From Selaginella tamariscina (lineage: Eukaryota; Streptophyta; Lycopodiopsida; Selaginellales; Selaginellaceae): a stretch of DNA of 64,000 nucleotides. How positions within the stretch are numbered: position 1 is the stretch's first letter; each line of letters begins with the position of its first letter. The DNA lies in NCBI GenBank assembly GCA_003024785.1, contig PUQB01000428.1, forward strand, positions 1-64,000. The letters run 5' to 3'. A model generated the notes under the pieces. It saw only the letters and a list, made by a program, of their open reading frames with translations, made no database searches and was not told the DNA's origin. Shown in pieces: positions 12,512 to 25,470 of this stretch. A program made the translations under genes and the position numbers.

Positions 12512-13827
12512 CTAATAACAACTATACTTCTTCCCCAGATCGTCCAAGTGCATCCAACATACACCGGTAATGTTCTTGATCTCGACAACACAGTAATCCA
12601 TCTCCATGCACATAAACAATCTTAATACATCCTCCACATATCCTTTCCGACTCGACAAAGCAAGAACACACGTAATACTCACCTTGTCTGGCATTACACC
12701 CGCCATGTTCATCTCCAGAAAGAGTGGAACGCTACCATTTGCTGCTAGCAATGCATTCCAGGGAATAACACTCTTATCCGGCATTGAATCGAACAGTTTC
12801 TTTGCATCGTCTATACGACCGTCCCGTCCGTAGCACTGCACCATAACAGTGTATGAAATAGAGTCCCTCCCTGGCATCATTTTATAGAACAAAACCTCGG
12901 CTTCGTGGCTTTCCCCACTAAGAGCGTATCCCATAAGCATCACATTTGCCACTCCTACATTTATATAGTTCAGTTGGTTGAATATATCTCTTCCTTCAGG
13001 GACCATCCCAAATGTAATGTATCTTTCATGAGTGCACTACATGAAATCACATCGTGGAACGGGATGCTTTCGAACACACACTTGGCTAACTCGATACGCC
13101 CCGACTGGGCGTATGCAGTTATCAAAGCAGTGTAAGAGATAAGATTTGGAGATGGTATCATCTGAAACAATACCTCAACCTCTTGTAGCTCTCCTTTCTG
13201 TGCGTATATCTCAAGCATTGCAGTAACAAGTACCTGATTTAGCTCCGGGACTGCCTGAAACACTTCAATTGCTCGTTGGGTATCCCCAATTCTCCCATAT
13301 GCAGTGACCATCGTGCTCGCTGTGGTGATATTCATCTGGGGCATCGCATTATACACACTTGCAGCTGCACACACACGCTCGTATTGGGCATATGCGTGGA
13401 TCATAGCATTACAAGCTGCCAGTGTGTATTCCGGGGTGTTATTGAAGACGTACTCGGCCTCAGTGAGACTCCCATTCTGAGCATATGTTGCCATCATCGT
13501 CGCCCAGCAGATTGCGTTCCTTTCCGGCATCTCTTCGAATGTTTTCTTTGCGTTCTGCATTTGCCCATTCTGGGCATATGCAGTTAACATGGTGTTCCAT
13601 AGAATTACGTTCCATTCAGGGAGATTATCGAAGAAACTCTTTGCTTGGTCTATTCTTTCAGATCCTGCCAATGATTTCAGTACACAGAAACAGGACATAA
13701 GATTGTATGCTGGCATTGTTTGGAAGATGTTAATAGTCTCGTTATAATGCCCTCTCTCTGCATTTGTATATAGCTGTGTATTCCTTGAGTATAGCGTGTG
13801 TTGACTGAATATATCCAACATGAACAT
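12512..13827 (-). CDS. Pentatricopeptide repeat (PPR) protein, frame-broken
   Basis: An intronless minus-strand gene starts at 13,827. It encodes a tandem array of about ten 31-residue S-type PPR motifs, such as WNTMLTAYAQNGQMQNAKKT followed by FEEMPERN. PPR proteins bind organellar RNA base by base and act in editing, splicing or stability. Two open segments cover it, 13,827-12,970 and 13,006-12,512, in different frames; the motif rhythm continues across the switch. Near the end a second frame gives HYRCMLDALGRSGEEV and a stop at 12,532-12,534, the usual PLS-class wording, so another one-base change is likely around 12,565-12,575. The stretch after PWNALLAAN looks shortened. No DYW domain is present, so the gene is truncated or belongs to a tail-less SS-type. 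Frame breaks may be assembly errors, but a decaying copy is equally possible. Confidence 0.75.
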
Positions 13828-13956
13828 ATTCTATAAACTTTTATACCCTGAACTTTATATAATATACAGTATTTACTACTTAATAAACTTCATATTTCAA
13901 ACATGTTTTATACTACATTGTATGTTAATTGTACGTAGATCTACGGTGTACGTGAA

Positions 13957-13992
13957 GCCCAGTAAATCCCAGGGAATCCCGCATTGCGGCAA
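13957..13992 (-). mobile_element. Short SINE-like tail, second copy
   Basis: The minus strand reads GCAATGCGGGATTCC then GGGATTTACTGGGCT, matching the copy at 12,285-12,352 over about 36 bases. Only the 3' tail is recognisable. The two copies bracket the PPR gene in direct orientation. Confidence 0.35.
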
Positions 13993-14111
13993 TGAGGAAC
14001 CTACCTAGTAAACTTCACAGGCAACTCGATAATATAAAATTTAAATAAATAAATATTATTTTATAAAATACGTGTTAAAAAAGTAGATTCCAGAAACTTA
14101 GTGTCATTATT

Positions 14112-14382
14112 GAGTCACGTCACTTTGCATCAAGACAAGCTATCCATGTGAATTCTACCATAAATAGAGCCCCCAAAGAGATAAGGTCGATCCAAGAATC
14201 TTGCAGCAAACATAGGGCATATTCCGCTTCATGATCTCCGGCTGCCGGCTGGCCGCCACTCCCGGCCTCCGGGGAACAGAATTCAGTTTCCATGCTACCG
14301 CCAGTAGCCAGTCACAGCCACCGGTAAACCCTCCGGTAACTAATCATCTCCGGCCGCGTGTCAATAGGTGTTGCCACGTGTC
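14112..14382. promoter_or_regulatory. ACGT-core elements between PPR and DUF3700 genes
   Basis: The 890-bp divergent intergenic space carries GTCACGTCA at 14,114-14,122 (bZIP-type ACGT core) and CCACGTGTC at 14,374-14,382 (G-box/ABRE type), about 340 bp upstream of the DUF3700 ATG. DUF3700/TSJT1-type genes are known to respond to stress and hormones, so these are plausible operators. Functional use is inference. Confidence 0.4.
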
Positions 14383-14716
14383 GAATGAATTTTAAATTAG
14401 GCCAAACACTAGAGAGGGAAATGAAACGTATCATTAACGTGGTAAAAACAGGAAAGTAGAATCTGGACAAAACAGTGTATTAGTATATAGCGTAGAGCCA
14501 TCTGTGTGATGTTTAGGGAAGTCCGCTAGTTATCTTCTTTTTATTTAACCGCAGGTTTTAGAGAGAAATTCTGCATAAAGAAAGTATTGGGTTTGTCTTA
14601 GATCTGTAAAAATCGACGTTCTTTAGTTTTGCACCACAAGATTTGTAGAGAAATTCGGGTTTTTCTTTTACTAAGTTTCACATTTTGTGTACTGGGTTTG
14701 CCTCAGATCTGTTAAT

Positions 14717-15535
14717 ATGTTGGCTGTTTTCCATGAATCCGTCGCCCAAGTGCCAGAGGAGCTCAATCCTCAGAGCCCCACTGCAAGCAAGAGGAAGTCC
14801 GGGACAGAAATACTTTCTGGATTTGCAAAAACATTCGATGAGTCTGTGCAGATTCAAGTGGATAATTACTGCTCCATGAGTTATTCTCATGTTAAACAGG
14901 CACTACTCCGACCCAGGTACATATCTTTGCTTATATGTATGCGATCAAACCACCCATATGCATAATTGGACAGGAACTCATATATAATTCGATCGAACCA
15001 AGTATTCATATACCCACATGCATAATTGGACAGGAACTCATATACCCATATGCATAATTCGATCATATGAATTCTTGAATGGTTTGCATAGGAGTTTTGC
15101 GGTGGTGGACAATATATTCTGCCTGTTCGAGGGGATGCTAGAGAATCTGCCAAATCTGAGGCAGCAGTATGGATTACCCAAGTCGATAACTGAGGTTCTG
15201 TTTGTGATCGAGATGTACAGAGCCCTGCGGGACCGGGCTCCGTGTACTGCTCACCAAGTGGTACGGGATTTAAGTGGTCAATTTGCTTTCATCTTATATG
15301 ACCGTGATGCCCGTGGCATGTTCACAGCTTGCGTAAGTTTTATTTTCACTTCACACACACACACACACACACCGTATATATTTGCAGGGTGTTAATGGGA
15401 AAGTCCCATTTTACTGGGGAACGGCTTCGGATGGCTCAATGTGCTTCTCGGACAATGCAGCAGTGCTTAAGGAAGGATGTGGGCAATCGTTTGCCCCTTT
15501 CCCACAAGGTAAGTACATTATAGATATAGATATCG

Positions 15536-15576
<41 letters not shown>

Positions 15577-15910
15577 CATGAAGTAACTTCTAATGAACTC
15601 TCTCTCTCACGCACACACACGCAGAGGACGTGCGTGTTGAACAGCGTTAAACATAAGATGATGCTGTATATACTAACCAGCGTTGAACAGGGTGTTTCTT
15701 TGCGAGTGTTGTGGGTTAAACAGCTACGAGCACCCACTGAACGAGGTGAAGGCGATGCCACGTGTGGACAGCCATGGAGAGATGTGTGGAGCGACATTCC
15801 AAGTGGATGAGGATGCGAAGAAATATTCCCCTCGTTCGAACAGCTTTGGGAAGGGCAAGGCATGGACTTCTACTGCAAATGCCGCTGCAACTGCTGCCCT
15901 TAACTTCTGA
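14717..15910 (+). CDS. DUF3700 / aluminium-induced protein with YGL and LRDR motifs (TSJT1-like)
   Basis: Exons are 14,717-14,916, 15,092-15,332, 15,388-15,508 and 15,691-15,910, all GT-AG. The protein is about 260 residues, the family's usual size. Both eponymous motifs are present: QQYGL in exon 2 and YRALRDR about 25 residues later. DLSGQFAFILYDRD, FYWGTASDGS and the C-terminal NSYEHPLNEVKAMPRVDS follow in family order. The fold is a class II glutamine-amidotransferase (Ntn-hydrolase) type whose biochemical role is not established. Members respond to aluminium, auxin, dark or sugar starvation. The start is the first ATG giving the conserved MLAVFHESVA N-terminus. In the last exon a GGG run at 15,713-15,715 is one base short of the family frame, joining ..CFFASVVG to LNSYEHP; elsewhere the gene is intact. 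Confidence 0.85.
14953..15044. repeat. Tandem repeat in intron 1 of the DUF3700 gene (period 60 bp)
   Basis: The phrase CATAATTGGACAGGAACTCA occurs at 14,960-14,979 and 15,020-15,039, with matching flanks, and a third partial unit follows. It is intronic and inserts no coding sequence. Confidence 0.7.
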
Positions 15911-18180
15911 TGCTTGCTTTAGTTTGTATATATGTTGGTGATGGTGAACCTTTGTGGTTAACGTCTGGTTTAGTGTCCGTGCTTAAGATAATGATGAAAT
16001 TATATATAAATCTCTCTATCACACACACGCACGCACGCACTCACGGATACACGCACACATGCGACTCCAGTGCTTGAACTTTAGTTGGTTAAAAGTAGTT
16101 TTTCTTTGTGCATATCTCGTGTGTGGATTTTGCGGCTATGAGGCATGATGACACACGCATACGCACACGTTTGTCATGTATACACACTCTTCTTAACTTT
16201 GTTTACATTCACAAAAAACTAATGGTTAAGGCGATCAATATATATATTATTTATTATTTATTTATTTACAAGTGGATTCTGAAACTTGAGAAAATGACAG
16301 TAATTATTGGAGATATTTCTGCAGTACCAACCAATGTAGATCCACACTCAATGTAGTCGTGCCATGTGCCTTACTTGAGCGAATTTATTTATTTATTTAT
16401 TTTGTTTAATTAATTGAAGACAACATTATTGTTAAGTTATGATTATAGTTTTATATTTAATAAAACAAATTAAATGATATCGGCAACTGCAGTGTTAGTT
16501 TCCCTGGTATATATCTCGTGTAGATATATGGAACTTTTAAACTGGTACATAATTTAAGATTAACACAATTGAAGATTTCTTAGATTAACATAATTTTAAT
16601 TTTTTAGTATATAGATTTTTATTTAATATATATTTTTTAATGTATTAAACTTATATCCAATGTCTGCTGGTATGATACTTATAATTTACAAGTGAATTCT
16701 TATTGAAATTGCAGTGAGAAAACGACGCACTACACTGTTATATAATGCTATACTTTACCAATGTACACCCAAACATGGTTTGACTGTGCCTTGTCTGTTT
16801 TGTGTTAAGCATATAAATTTAAAATATATTTTTATTATTATTGATTATTTAACGTTCATAACGTCCATACTAGCCTAATAATATAATTAGTAATGGACAA
16901 ACACAAAAAAGAATATCTTCGATACTTGTCGATAGCTTATGTATCATATTAAACCATAGTTCTAATTAATTAAATATGTTAATCCACTGTTTCTATGTCT
17001 CTTAACAATCGTAAGTATATCAAAACACTCCTTATGAATTTTAATTTTATTTAAATATATTGACAAAGTTTAAAACTAATGTTACAATAATGTAATATTT
17101 ACTAGTGAGTTTTCACATTTGTTGTATTAATGATATCTAATAATTCAACGATGTAAATAATCAGGATTTATACTATTTATCAACTTCTAAAATTAAGTTT
17201 CTCACCTACATATAAAAACAAATGATTAACTTAATAATTAAAAATTAATTCATAATGTAAAATTATATACATATCAAACGTGCTCTAGGTGTACCTAACA
17301 TTGTTATGTAACGCATACATAATGGTTTATATTATCATTTTTTAAATGTTTTGAGCTATTTTATGCTGATGTAATACAGACGCATTCACACGGTTGACTA
17401 CATACGTACATAATGCCATGAGGTTGAAGTGTATATATACACATATTTAAAGCTGCGTGTGAAGGACTTGATTTTTGCAACTGCCGTTACAGAATTGATT
17501 TAATCTTAATGTTAGTATGATGCACGCTTTCATGTATGCATACACATTATAAAAAAATGTACAGTATTTATTTAATTACATCTTTAGAAATGACAGTATA
17601 TTATATTTGCAATCTGATATTGAAAATATGATGGGATATTTTGTAGATCTTTCTTTCTTAATTTATAAACTTCTCCACAGTACGTTGATTACGATTAACA
17701 TTTAATTCACAGGTTAAAATTTAATTTATGCAAATATTTTTAATAAGAAAAAAGCTACATTATAACTTTAAACTTTATAAAGTTATTGATAAAGTAGTTG
17801 AAGAAACATTAAATGATAATTATATAAAACATATATAGAGAGAGAGATACATAGATTAAGGTGTAATACTTGTCTCCACCTATTTCTGGACGCTAGCATT
17901 TCTTTACAAAAGATTTCAGGGAGTATTATATTAATGATAGTATATTTTATTAAATATCATTTTAATGTACTAATGGCAGTGGATTTTATTTTATCTTTTA
18001 TATAAAAAAAATATGATATTTAAATAAATTGTATATAAAACAGCAAAATTTTGTGGATTCTGTGGATACATACATACATACACATATATAAATATATATA
18101 TATATTATGACATTATTTAAATTTGTGAAACATTTAGACTCCTATTATTAAATTTAAATTTAATCCTAATTTATACACCA
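15911..18180. other. Intergenic DNA between DUF3700 and TRM10 genes
   Basis: AT-rich 3' flank and spacer with short (CA)n at 16,020-16,050 and scattered (TA)n. No ORF with recognisable content or splice structure was found. Confidence 0.6.
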
Positions 18181-18201
18181 CAGAAAAGCCCTAAACCTTG
18201 A

Positions 18202-20888
18202 ATGTTCTGCTTCTCTAGCAGATTAGGGCTGCTTGGAGCTGTGGGACGAATTGCTGGAAGCCGGAACATTTTCAAGAGCCCGCTCATGGCGGCTGTATCA
18301 GGTGCTCTCTTACCAAATTGCATTAGATAAATTAATGGATGGATTATAAGAGTTTAAAATTGTGCATGCATTGCTTCTGTATATGCGATACACATGTATA
18401 GATATAGATTATGGAGACGTATAGATGAAATGTAGTCACACATGCGCGCATGTATGTGTGTGTGTGTGTGTATAACTAGACATATATATACAACGGTCAC
18501 TATGTTTTCTAAATTTCATGTTAATTGTGGAATGCGTTTCTGTATCTGTGTACAAACATACAGTAAATGTTTAGTATGTCTTACGAATAATATACATCAG
18601 AATGGAGTTTGAAACTCTCTCTCTCTCTCTCACACACACAGACACACAATGCTCATATATAATAGTTTTATTATTCTTTATATTGCACACGAATATACAT
18701 ATTAGACTTCACAAGTGTGACGTTTGGACATTTATGATGTATTTATCTTAACACCACACAACACACACAAGCTTCACTAAACTAGTTTAATTGTTCTTTA
18801 TCTTCATTTGTAAATGTGTCATTACACTTCAAACATGTCACTTGACATAATCCTGTTGTAAGATGTACACACACATGCACACACACAGACACACGAGGAC
18901 AATCGAAAGTGATGACTTCGACCGCATTTGTAGCTTATGTCTATTTGTACGCTTAGGTTTATGCCCTATAGTATGTATACATCCATAGATACACACACAA
19001 CACACACACATATATATCTATATATAGAGAGAGAGAGAGATGTATATATGTGTGTGTAACATAAATTCTTTTTATTTATCTTATTATTTTCTCGAATCAG
19101 TTTCAGGACGTCGTAAGGCATCATCCCTGGATGGAATTCCTCAAAGTGGGCTTTCGATGAGAGGTCAAACAAGAAATCAAAGTCAATCGAGAGCCAGGAC
19201 TCTGTGGTCGCAGTGATCGTTGACCAGTCTGACCAGGGAGAAGAAACCGCTGACCAAGTCAAACTCAACGAACCCAACGAAGTCTCAGTCAACCAGGTCA
19301 GTGAAGCGGTCGACCAGCCTGTTTCCGTGAATGAGGTTAACGAAGCCTCGGAGGTTAACAGAGACTCGGTCAACGAAGCTTCAGTCAATGCAGTCAAGGA
19401 AGTCTCAGTCAACGAGGATTCGGTCAACGCATTCGACGAAGTCTCGGTCCATGATGAGGTATCTGAGGTCATAACTGGCGAGTCAAAGAGTGAGAAACCA
19501 TTGTCAAAGAGTGCACTTAAGAAGATTAAGAAATTGGAGAGGCTTGCAGAGAAGAAGAGAGAGGCAAAGGCTCGTGAAAAGGAGTTAAAGAAAGAACGCA
19601 AAGAGAAGAAAACTCAGGAGTGGGCAAATCTCTCGGCTGAAGAAAAACAGGTATATGCACACACAGATATATTACTATTGTTATCTTTCGTCTTGTGTAT
19701 GCATTCTGTGCAAACAATACAGTGTATTTATGTGATATGCACATACACATAAAAGCAGTGATGACAGTTCCAGCTCCTTAATGTAAATGTGCTGTTTTCT
19801 GTTATCTATGTGTTACCACACACACACACACTTCTGTGTGTGTATAAACTATAATATGAGATGTATCTATGATAAGATGATAAAGTTGCCTATACTATGT
19901 CTAAGAACTATGCCATCATATACTGTGATTTGTTTATATATATGTATGTATATATGTGTGTATCTATATTTATATATGCATGCCAAATTACTGTTTTCAT
20001 TATATCGGCTAGTATTATATTTCCTGAATGGACTTTTACGTCTGTGTATATGTATAACAGACTAGTAATATGGTGCCTTTCTCTCACGGATGTATAATAT
20101 ATTATATATATATATATAAGACACACACACACACATATTACTTATCGATCTTACGTGTGTTTTCTGTAAAGGCGGCGGTTGAGAGATCGAGGGAAACTAG
20201 ACGCATGCGTTATGAACAGAATAACAAGCGTAAGGAGAAGCTTCGAGCAGCTTTGGATGCTGGCCAGAACCTGGTTATTGATTTTCAATTCACCGAGCAG
20301 ATGACTGATCAGGAAGTCTCAAACATGAGCCAACAGGTACCTTTGTGTGTGTGTGTGTGTAGGATACTTTCTTGTAGCAAATATATATAGGTGTAGATGG
20401 GGCATATACTTATACACGTATGTGTATGTAGATACACCAACAAGTGTGTGTGTGTGTGTGTTAATTTTGTTTATGTTTTCCAGATTATGTACTGTTATTC
20501 GGCTAATGCAAAAGCAGAAGTCCTGTACGCTTATCACTAACAAGCTTAAACGGCAAAAATGAAGGAGCAGTTCGAGAAGATACCGGGATATACCCAGTGG
20601 CTCGTACACAGAGAGGAGCGTCCCTACTTGGAAATATTCTCGGACAGGAAACAGGACCTTGTTTACCTCACAGCAGATTCCGAGAATGTTCTGGACAGAT
20701 TCGAGGACTCCAAGATTTATATCATTGGTGGAATGGTGGATCATAACAGGCTTAAAGGCGTCACTCTGGCTAGAGCCACTGAGCAGGGTATTTCTACTGC
20801 TCGTCTTCCTATTCAGGAGAATATCAAGCTTACACTCAACGGTGCGTGTGCGTGCGTGCGTTAACTACAAACTTTGGATATAAAATCT

Positions 20889-20940
<52 letters not shown>

Positions 20941-21083
20941 ACACATGTACTCACGCACATATGTACACACAGGTACTCACTGTGAACCAGGTGGTGGAGA
21001 TTGTGCTAGAGTATATTCACAGCAAGGACTGGGCAAAGGCCCTCAAGTCGATCATACCTCAGAGGAAGATTGCGCACGAGTGA
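18202..21083 (+). CDS. TRM10: tRNA (guanine-9-N1)-methyltransferase, TRM10 family
   Basis: TRM10 enzymes are SPOUT-fold methyltransferases that place m1G at tRNA position 9. Exons: 18,202-18,301, 19,107-19,650, 20,172-20,336, 20,484-20,841 and 20,973-21,083. Core motifs appear in order: VIDFQFTEQM, QQIMYCYSAN, DLVYLTADSENVL, YIIGGMVDHNRLKG, IQENIKL, then LTVNQVVEIVLEY and IIPQRK. The N-terminus (MFCFSSRLGLLGAVGRIAGS) is basic, without acidic residues, and looks like an organelle presequence, with a second ATG (MAAVS) just before the first intron that would give a leaderless form. Exon 2 encodes a long acidic linker with SVNE-type repeats and a Lys/Glu coiled stretch. The frame is interrupted at a TTT run (19,152-19,154), at three runs between 20,522 and 20,559, and at the last exon junction. 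All are one-base effects consistent with assembly error, although decay cannot be excluded. Confidence 0.82.
19282..19460 (+). repeat. Degenerate SVNE-type coding repeats in TRM10 exon 2
   Basis: The linker between the presequence and the Lys-rich helix consists of about eight variants of a 6-9-residue unit: EVSVNQ, PVSVNE, RDSVNE, EASVNA, EVSVNE, EDSVNA, EVSVHD. At DNA level GTCAACGA and GTCAATGC recur. This is not part of the conserved TRM10 fold. Confidence 0.6.
20893..20940. repeat. Compound (CT)n-(TA)n microsatellite in TRM10 intron 4
   Basis: (CT)n to about 20,921 followed by (TA)n to 20,940, between a GTGCGTGC-rich donor region and the last coding exon. Confidence 0.9.
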
Positions 21084-21630
21084 AACTTTGTTTGAGAATT
21101 TTTGTTGCTTAATATGCAAGCTTTCAATGTTTCAGGTGCGTGCGTGCGTGGGTGCGTGCGTGTGTGTAAGGGAGAGTCATTCTTTACTTTGCCAGATATA
21201 TGATAGTATTAAATTTAAAATTTTATCGTCATATAAATTTTTCCAAAGAAAAAACATGTAATAACTTAATCGAATTAGTTAATCCTCAACAAAATATGTT
21301 TAATCGATAGTTTATTATTATTATTATTTTATTTTACAATGGATTTATTAATGGGCTCTAGAATAGAGTCAATTGTTAACATATATAAACTTTGAAGGTT
21401 ATTTAAGAATTTTCAATAATTTTATTAATTAATTCTGATTAAGAGTAGATATTGAAATCACTTTAGCAAAATCTATATTATGAAGTAAAAATAGAAAAAG
21501 GAAAATATAACGTCATGCATTATATTATGCAGTGTTAAATAACTTAATGTTAAAATATGTTCTATTTGTTTTTTCTCCAAAGTATAATTTAAATTTAATA
21601 TTATATAACTAATATTTCATAATATATTGC
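21084..21630. other. 3' flank of TRM10, AT-rich, no gene seen
   Basis: A GTGCGTGCG-rich tract at 21,136-21,166 is followed by AT-rich spacer. Confidence 0.5.
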
Positions 21631-21635
21631 AAATG

Positions 21636-21925
21636 AAATAATTAAGTGTTCAATGTCAAAAATTGTCATAGTAAAAAATGAAATAGTTTTAAAAAATATA
21701 TTATATTGTGATATATATGTTTAATAAGTTGTATTTTTGAATTAAATATAATAAAAATACAATTAATTATAAATTTTTATTGATTTTTAAAATGTTTTTT
21801 AATTTTAAATTTTAAAATTTATGAAGTTTTAAATTGAAGTTTAAAGAGTATAAATATAAACTTTTAATGATATATATGTAAATATAAAAATTTCAGGAGT
21901 ATAAATATAATTTTTCTTTTATCTT
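21636..21925 (-). mobile_element. AT-rich palindromic (MITE-like) element, partial copy A
   Basis: This segment matches the reverse complement of 61,534-61,984 over most of its length. Shared phrases include ATATATATGTTTAATA, TTATAAATTTTTATTGATTT, AATGTTTTTTAATTTTAAA and TTTATGAAGTTTTAAATT. The right end (GTATAAATATAATTTTTC) equals the terminal repeat of the full copy. One terminal arm appears to be missing. Superfamily unknown. Confidence 0.5.
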
Positions 21926-22616
21926 ATATATGAAAAGAATACTTTACATTTACAATGTTTAATTTTTAAAGTTTATTTATTTTTAATATTTATCTTTTTA
22001 TACGAATAAGGGATGGACAGAATTATGTTTTATTTTGAAAATTATTTTTTTTAAGGTCGGAATGTTGTATTAAGTCACTGATTTTTTTTTAATATCCTTT
22101 GTGACATTTGAGGTACCTATATCATTAATGGTGAAAAGAAAAGAGAAGAGATTAATAAAAAAAAGAAAAGAATAAATAAGGAAGTGAAAAGAAAAATAAA
22201 AATAAATGAAAAAAAAACTTTAAAAAGGTTAAAAATTAAAATTATGTAGCATAAAATAAAATTTAAGAAGTACAAAAGAGAGGTCAATAAATTGTGTATA
22301 TATTGTATTTATAATAGTACTTTATCATATATTGTGGTAACATATGAATAAATGTACATGTGTATATGTATATGTTTTGTATTTTGATGTGTGTAAAGTA
22401 AAAGTAAAGATATTTTGTGCATTAGGTAGACAATGTAATATGTAGGCCATGTTTATAATAGTGCTTTATTATATTGTGGTAGTTGAATATATATGTAATG
22501 TTTTATATCTCTGACATTAATACATGTATGTGGACACAACTTGAATGTAAAGTTTATAATGTCTTTGTTTATCGTTTTAGTTGTGTTTGTTGAATAATTC
22601 ATAATATGTAGACTTA

Positions 22617-22651
<35 letters not shown>

Positions 22652-24054
22652 AGTATTTCTTAATAAACTATGTTATGTGGTTAACTTTATATTTTTATGA
22701 GCATTTTTAATAATATTTTATTTTAAAATGAGAGATTGCACATATACAATGCCGTGTTTATTACTTTTGCAGAACGAAAAAAATTTTTAATTTAGTTGTG
22801 CATTTATTTTGCTTAACAAGTTTATTTATTAAAATATGTGTGCGTGCATGTTTGTGTGATTTAGTCATTAATTGACCCACACTTTGTACGGAATCATATA
22901 TAAATTATATATTTATTAAGTTATTAAGTAAGACAATATGAAATTAATGGACTTTAAAATGAGAAATGATTAAATTTTTAACTCTTTTCAAGATAAATAC
23001 ACAATGATGTAAATTGTTTGAGCATTAAAATAAATAAAATAATTTGATGGTGATATTGATTTATTAATCATAAGCTAAATTAAGTATAAATTAGTTTAAA
23101 TTGTTTATGGTTAACAGGTGATTAATACTTATAGCAATTATACTTATAGTAATTTCAGCAAAACTATATTTGATTAGTGATAATTTAAAACTATATATTA
23201 TATGATGTTCCATTAACTATATGATTTATTTTTAAACACTTTATAAAAAAAAAAAAAAAGTGATTGTGATATTAATTGACACACCTAAAGAGTATATCTA
23301 TATGTATACACCATATATGTACATGTATGGTGTATAAACAAACAAATGTAGAGTTTAAGCAGGTCTAGTAGCAAACCATGATCCACACATTATGAACAGA
23401 TCATAAATAAGAAAAAATATAAAATAATGAGTTATTTGTCTCTGTAATATTTTCATTATGCATTTTAATAATGCAATTATATTGACCATTTTTAGATTTA
23501 TTTAAATAAAAAAGGTAAACAAATGGTTTATAAAACCCTTCAAAATTTGCAATAACTACAGACATCAATCTTTTACAAATTTATCATATAGTAAAATCAA
23601 TTGGTAAACGTGTGTTTGAAGAATGCGTGTGTGTGTGTGTGTGTGTGTGTTGTTTGGGGGTCTTTTAGAATTGTAATATGAATCTAGTTAACACACACAC
23701 ACACACAAATATATGCATGTGAAGCTTTTATTCAAACTCTAAACAGTAATTATTTAAACTAAGGTTGAAAGTGAATGTGAAAACTTTATGTTATGTTTGT
23801 CGGTGATAAACAATAAAATCCTTCAGTGTTATTATTAAATACTTGTTGAAGGTTCAAATTTCTTTTGTTAAAGTTTAAATTTAACATGGATTAAATTGGA
23901 TCGCCATATTTACAACAATAGCATATTCTTAGAAACAACATATAAATAATTGTCAACGTTACTAAATATACATATAGAAATCTTCTTTAACCTCTCCTTG
24001 TCCTGGAGGAGTGTTTTAAAAATTAGAATCGTTTCCCGTTATATAATTATTATC

Positions 24055-24316
24055 ATAATTTATTTAACCAACAGTAAAACATATTTTGATGTGTATTGTG
24101 CGTATATGTCTGTGTGTCTACACACACTCGTGTGAGTGTATATAAACTAAGATAATAAATTAAACTAACATGATGTACCACCAGGTGTAATTTACAGATT
24201 AACTACATCGTCACTAGATGCAAAGTTTATGTAAAACACGCACAACAACAGGTATTCAATCAATGTAAGAGGTTCCTAACCACAAATTGGTCAATGTCAA
24301 GGTGTAATAGCAGGTA

Positions 24317-24325
<9 letters not shown>
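24055..24325. repeat. Intermediate repeat, copy 1 of 3
   Basis: Contains, in order, AATTTATTTAACCAACA, TGTCTACACACACTCGTGTG, AACTAAGATAATAAATTAAA, ACATCGTCACTAGATGCAAA, CAACAGGTATTCAATCAA and GGTGTAATAGCAGGTATGAA. Copies 2 and 3 carry subsets of the same blocks in the same order and orientation. Confidence 0.65.

Positions 24326-24326
<1 letters not shown>

Positions 24327-24364
<38 letters not shown>
24327..24364. repeat. (TA)n microsatellite
   Basis: About 38 bp of perfect TA repeat directly after copy 1 of the intermediate repeat. A similar tract lies at 22,617-22,648. Confidence 0.9.
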
Positions 24365-24370
<6 letters not shown>

Positions 24371-25179
24371 TCTCTGATATATCTCCCTAATGCAAATATT
24401 ATGTATTATTAAATAATAATGTTATTATACATATTAGGTATACTGTAGTTTTACTTATACATTATTTGAACGAGAATGCTACTGATATTAAGTATGAAGT
24501 TTTGAAATCTTTGGGGGTCAACATAAAATACACACCTTATGTGAAATAATAAATTTTTAATATCAAAATAGTAAAACTCTAGTATAATTATTTAATATTA
24601 TTTCTGGTAACAATTTTGAAAAAAAAACATTCCCATGGATTGAAGAAAAACCTCTTTAATTTAAACTGTCCCTATAATATTTAATTAAATAAAATAAATT
24701 AATTTAATTAAAATTAAATTAATTTGGAATGATGAAACTTACATACAGTTTTAAGTAAATCTATTTAATTTATGTGACAAGTATTGAAAGAAATAGTATT
24801 TACCAAATAACGTTGCTTTTGAAGTATCTATCATTTTTTGATGAAGTATATTTTGTATACTTATTACTCACGTTATATATAAATAAGTGATAATTGTTTT
24901 TTAGTTTTAATATAAAAGCTTAATACCCTGTGTATGATACAATATATAATTTAAACCTTAATTATATAATTTTAATTTTAAACTATAACCAAAATAGATT
25001 TTTGAAAGTTAAGGTTTAATTAAATTTTATTAAATTTCACTTTTTAAAAAATATAAATAGAATAACAATATGCTTTGTTATTAAATAATAAAACTACACT
25101 ATGATTTCATGATATTTTTAAATCAAAAGAAAAATATTAGAATCATTTTGAAGAATACTAATATACTTCTATTATCGTA

Positions 25180-25414
25180 ATTCATTTAACCAACATTTAA
25201 TCACATTTTGCCGTGGCGTCTTCTCTATTGTGCATGTATATGTCTGTGTGTGTCTACACACACTCGTGTGAGTGTATACATTAAATAAACTAAGATAATA
25301 AATTAAACTACCAGGTTTGCCTAAGAGAGATTGCTAATGACTGGCATTTATCACTATTACGTCGTCGCTCCCAAAGTTGTAAATGCAAAGTTTACATAAT
25401 GTGTGTAAAACACA

Positions 25415-25445
<31 letters not shown>

Positions 25446-25470
25446 CAGTAGGTTTTAAAAGGTTCTTCAG
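25180..25470. repeat. Intermediate repeat, copy 2 of 3
   Basis: Shares AATTCATTTAACCAACA, GTCTACACACACTCGTGTGA, AACTAAGATAATAAATTAAA, ACGTCGTCGCTCCCAAAGTT and AATGCAAAGTTTACATAATG with the other copies. It is longer by an insert around 25,315-25,355 and by an expanded (CA)n tract. Confidence 0.65.

Noticed and set aside
18966-19601. 211-codon minus-strand ORF rich in TSLTEAS
   Set aside because: It is the antisense shadow of the SVNE-repeat exon of TRM10.
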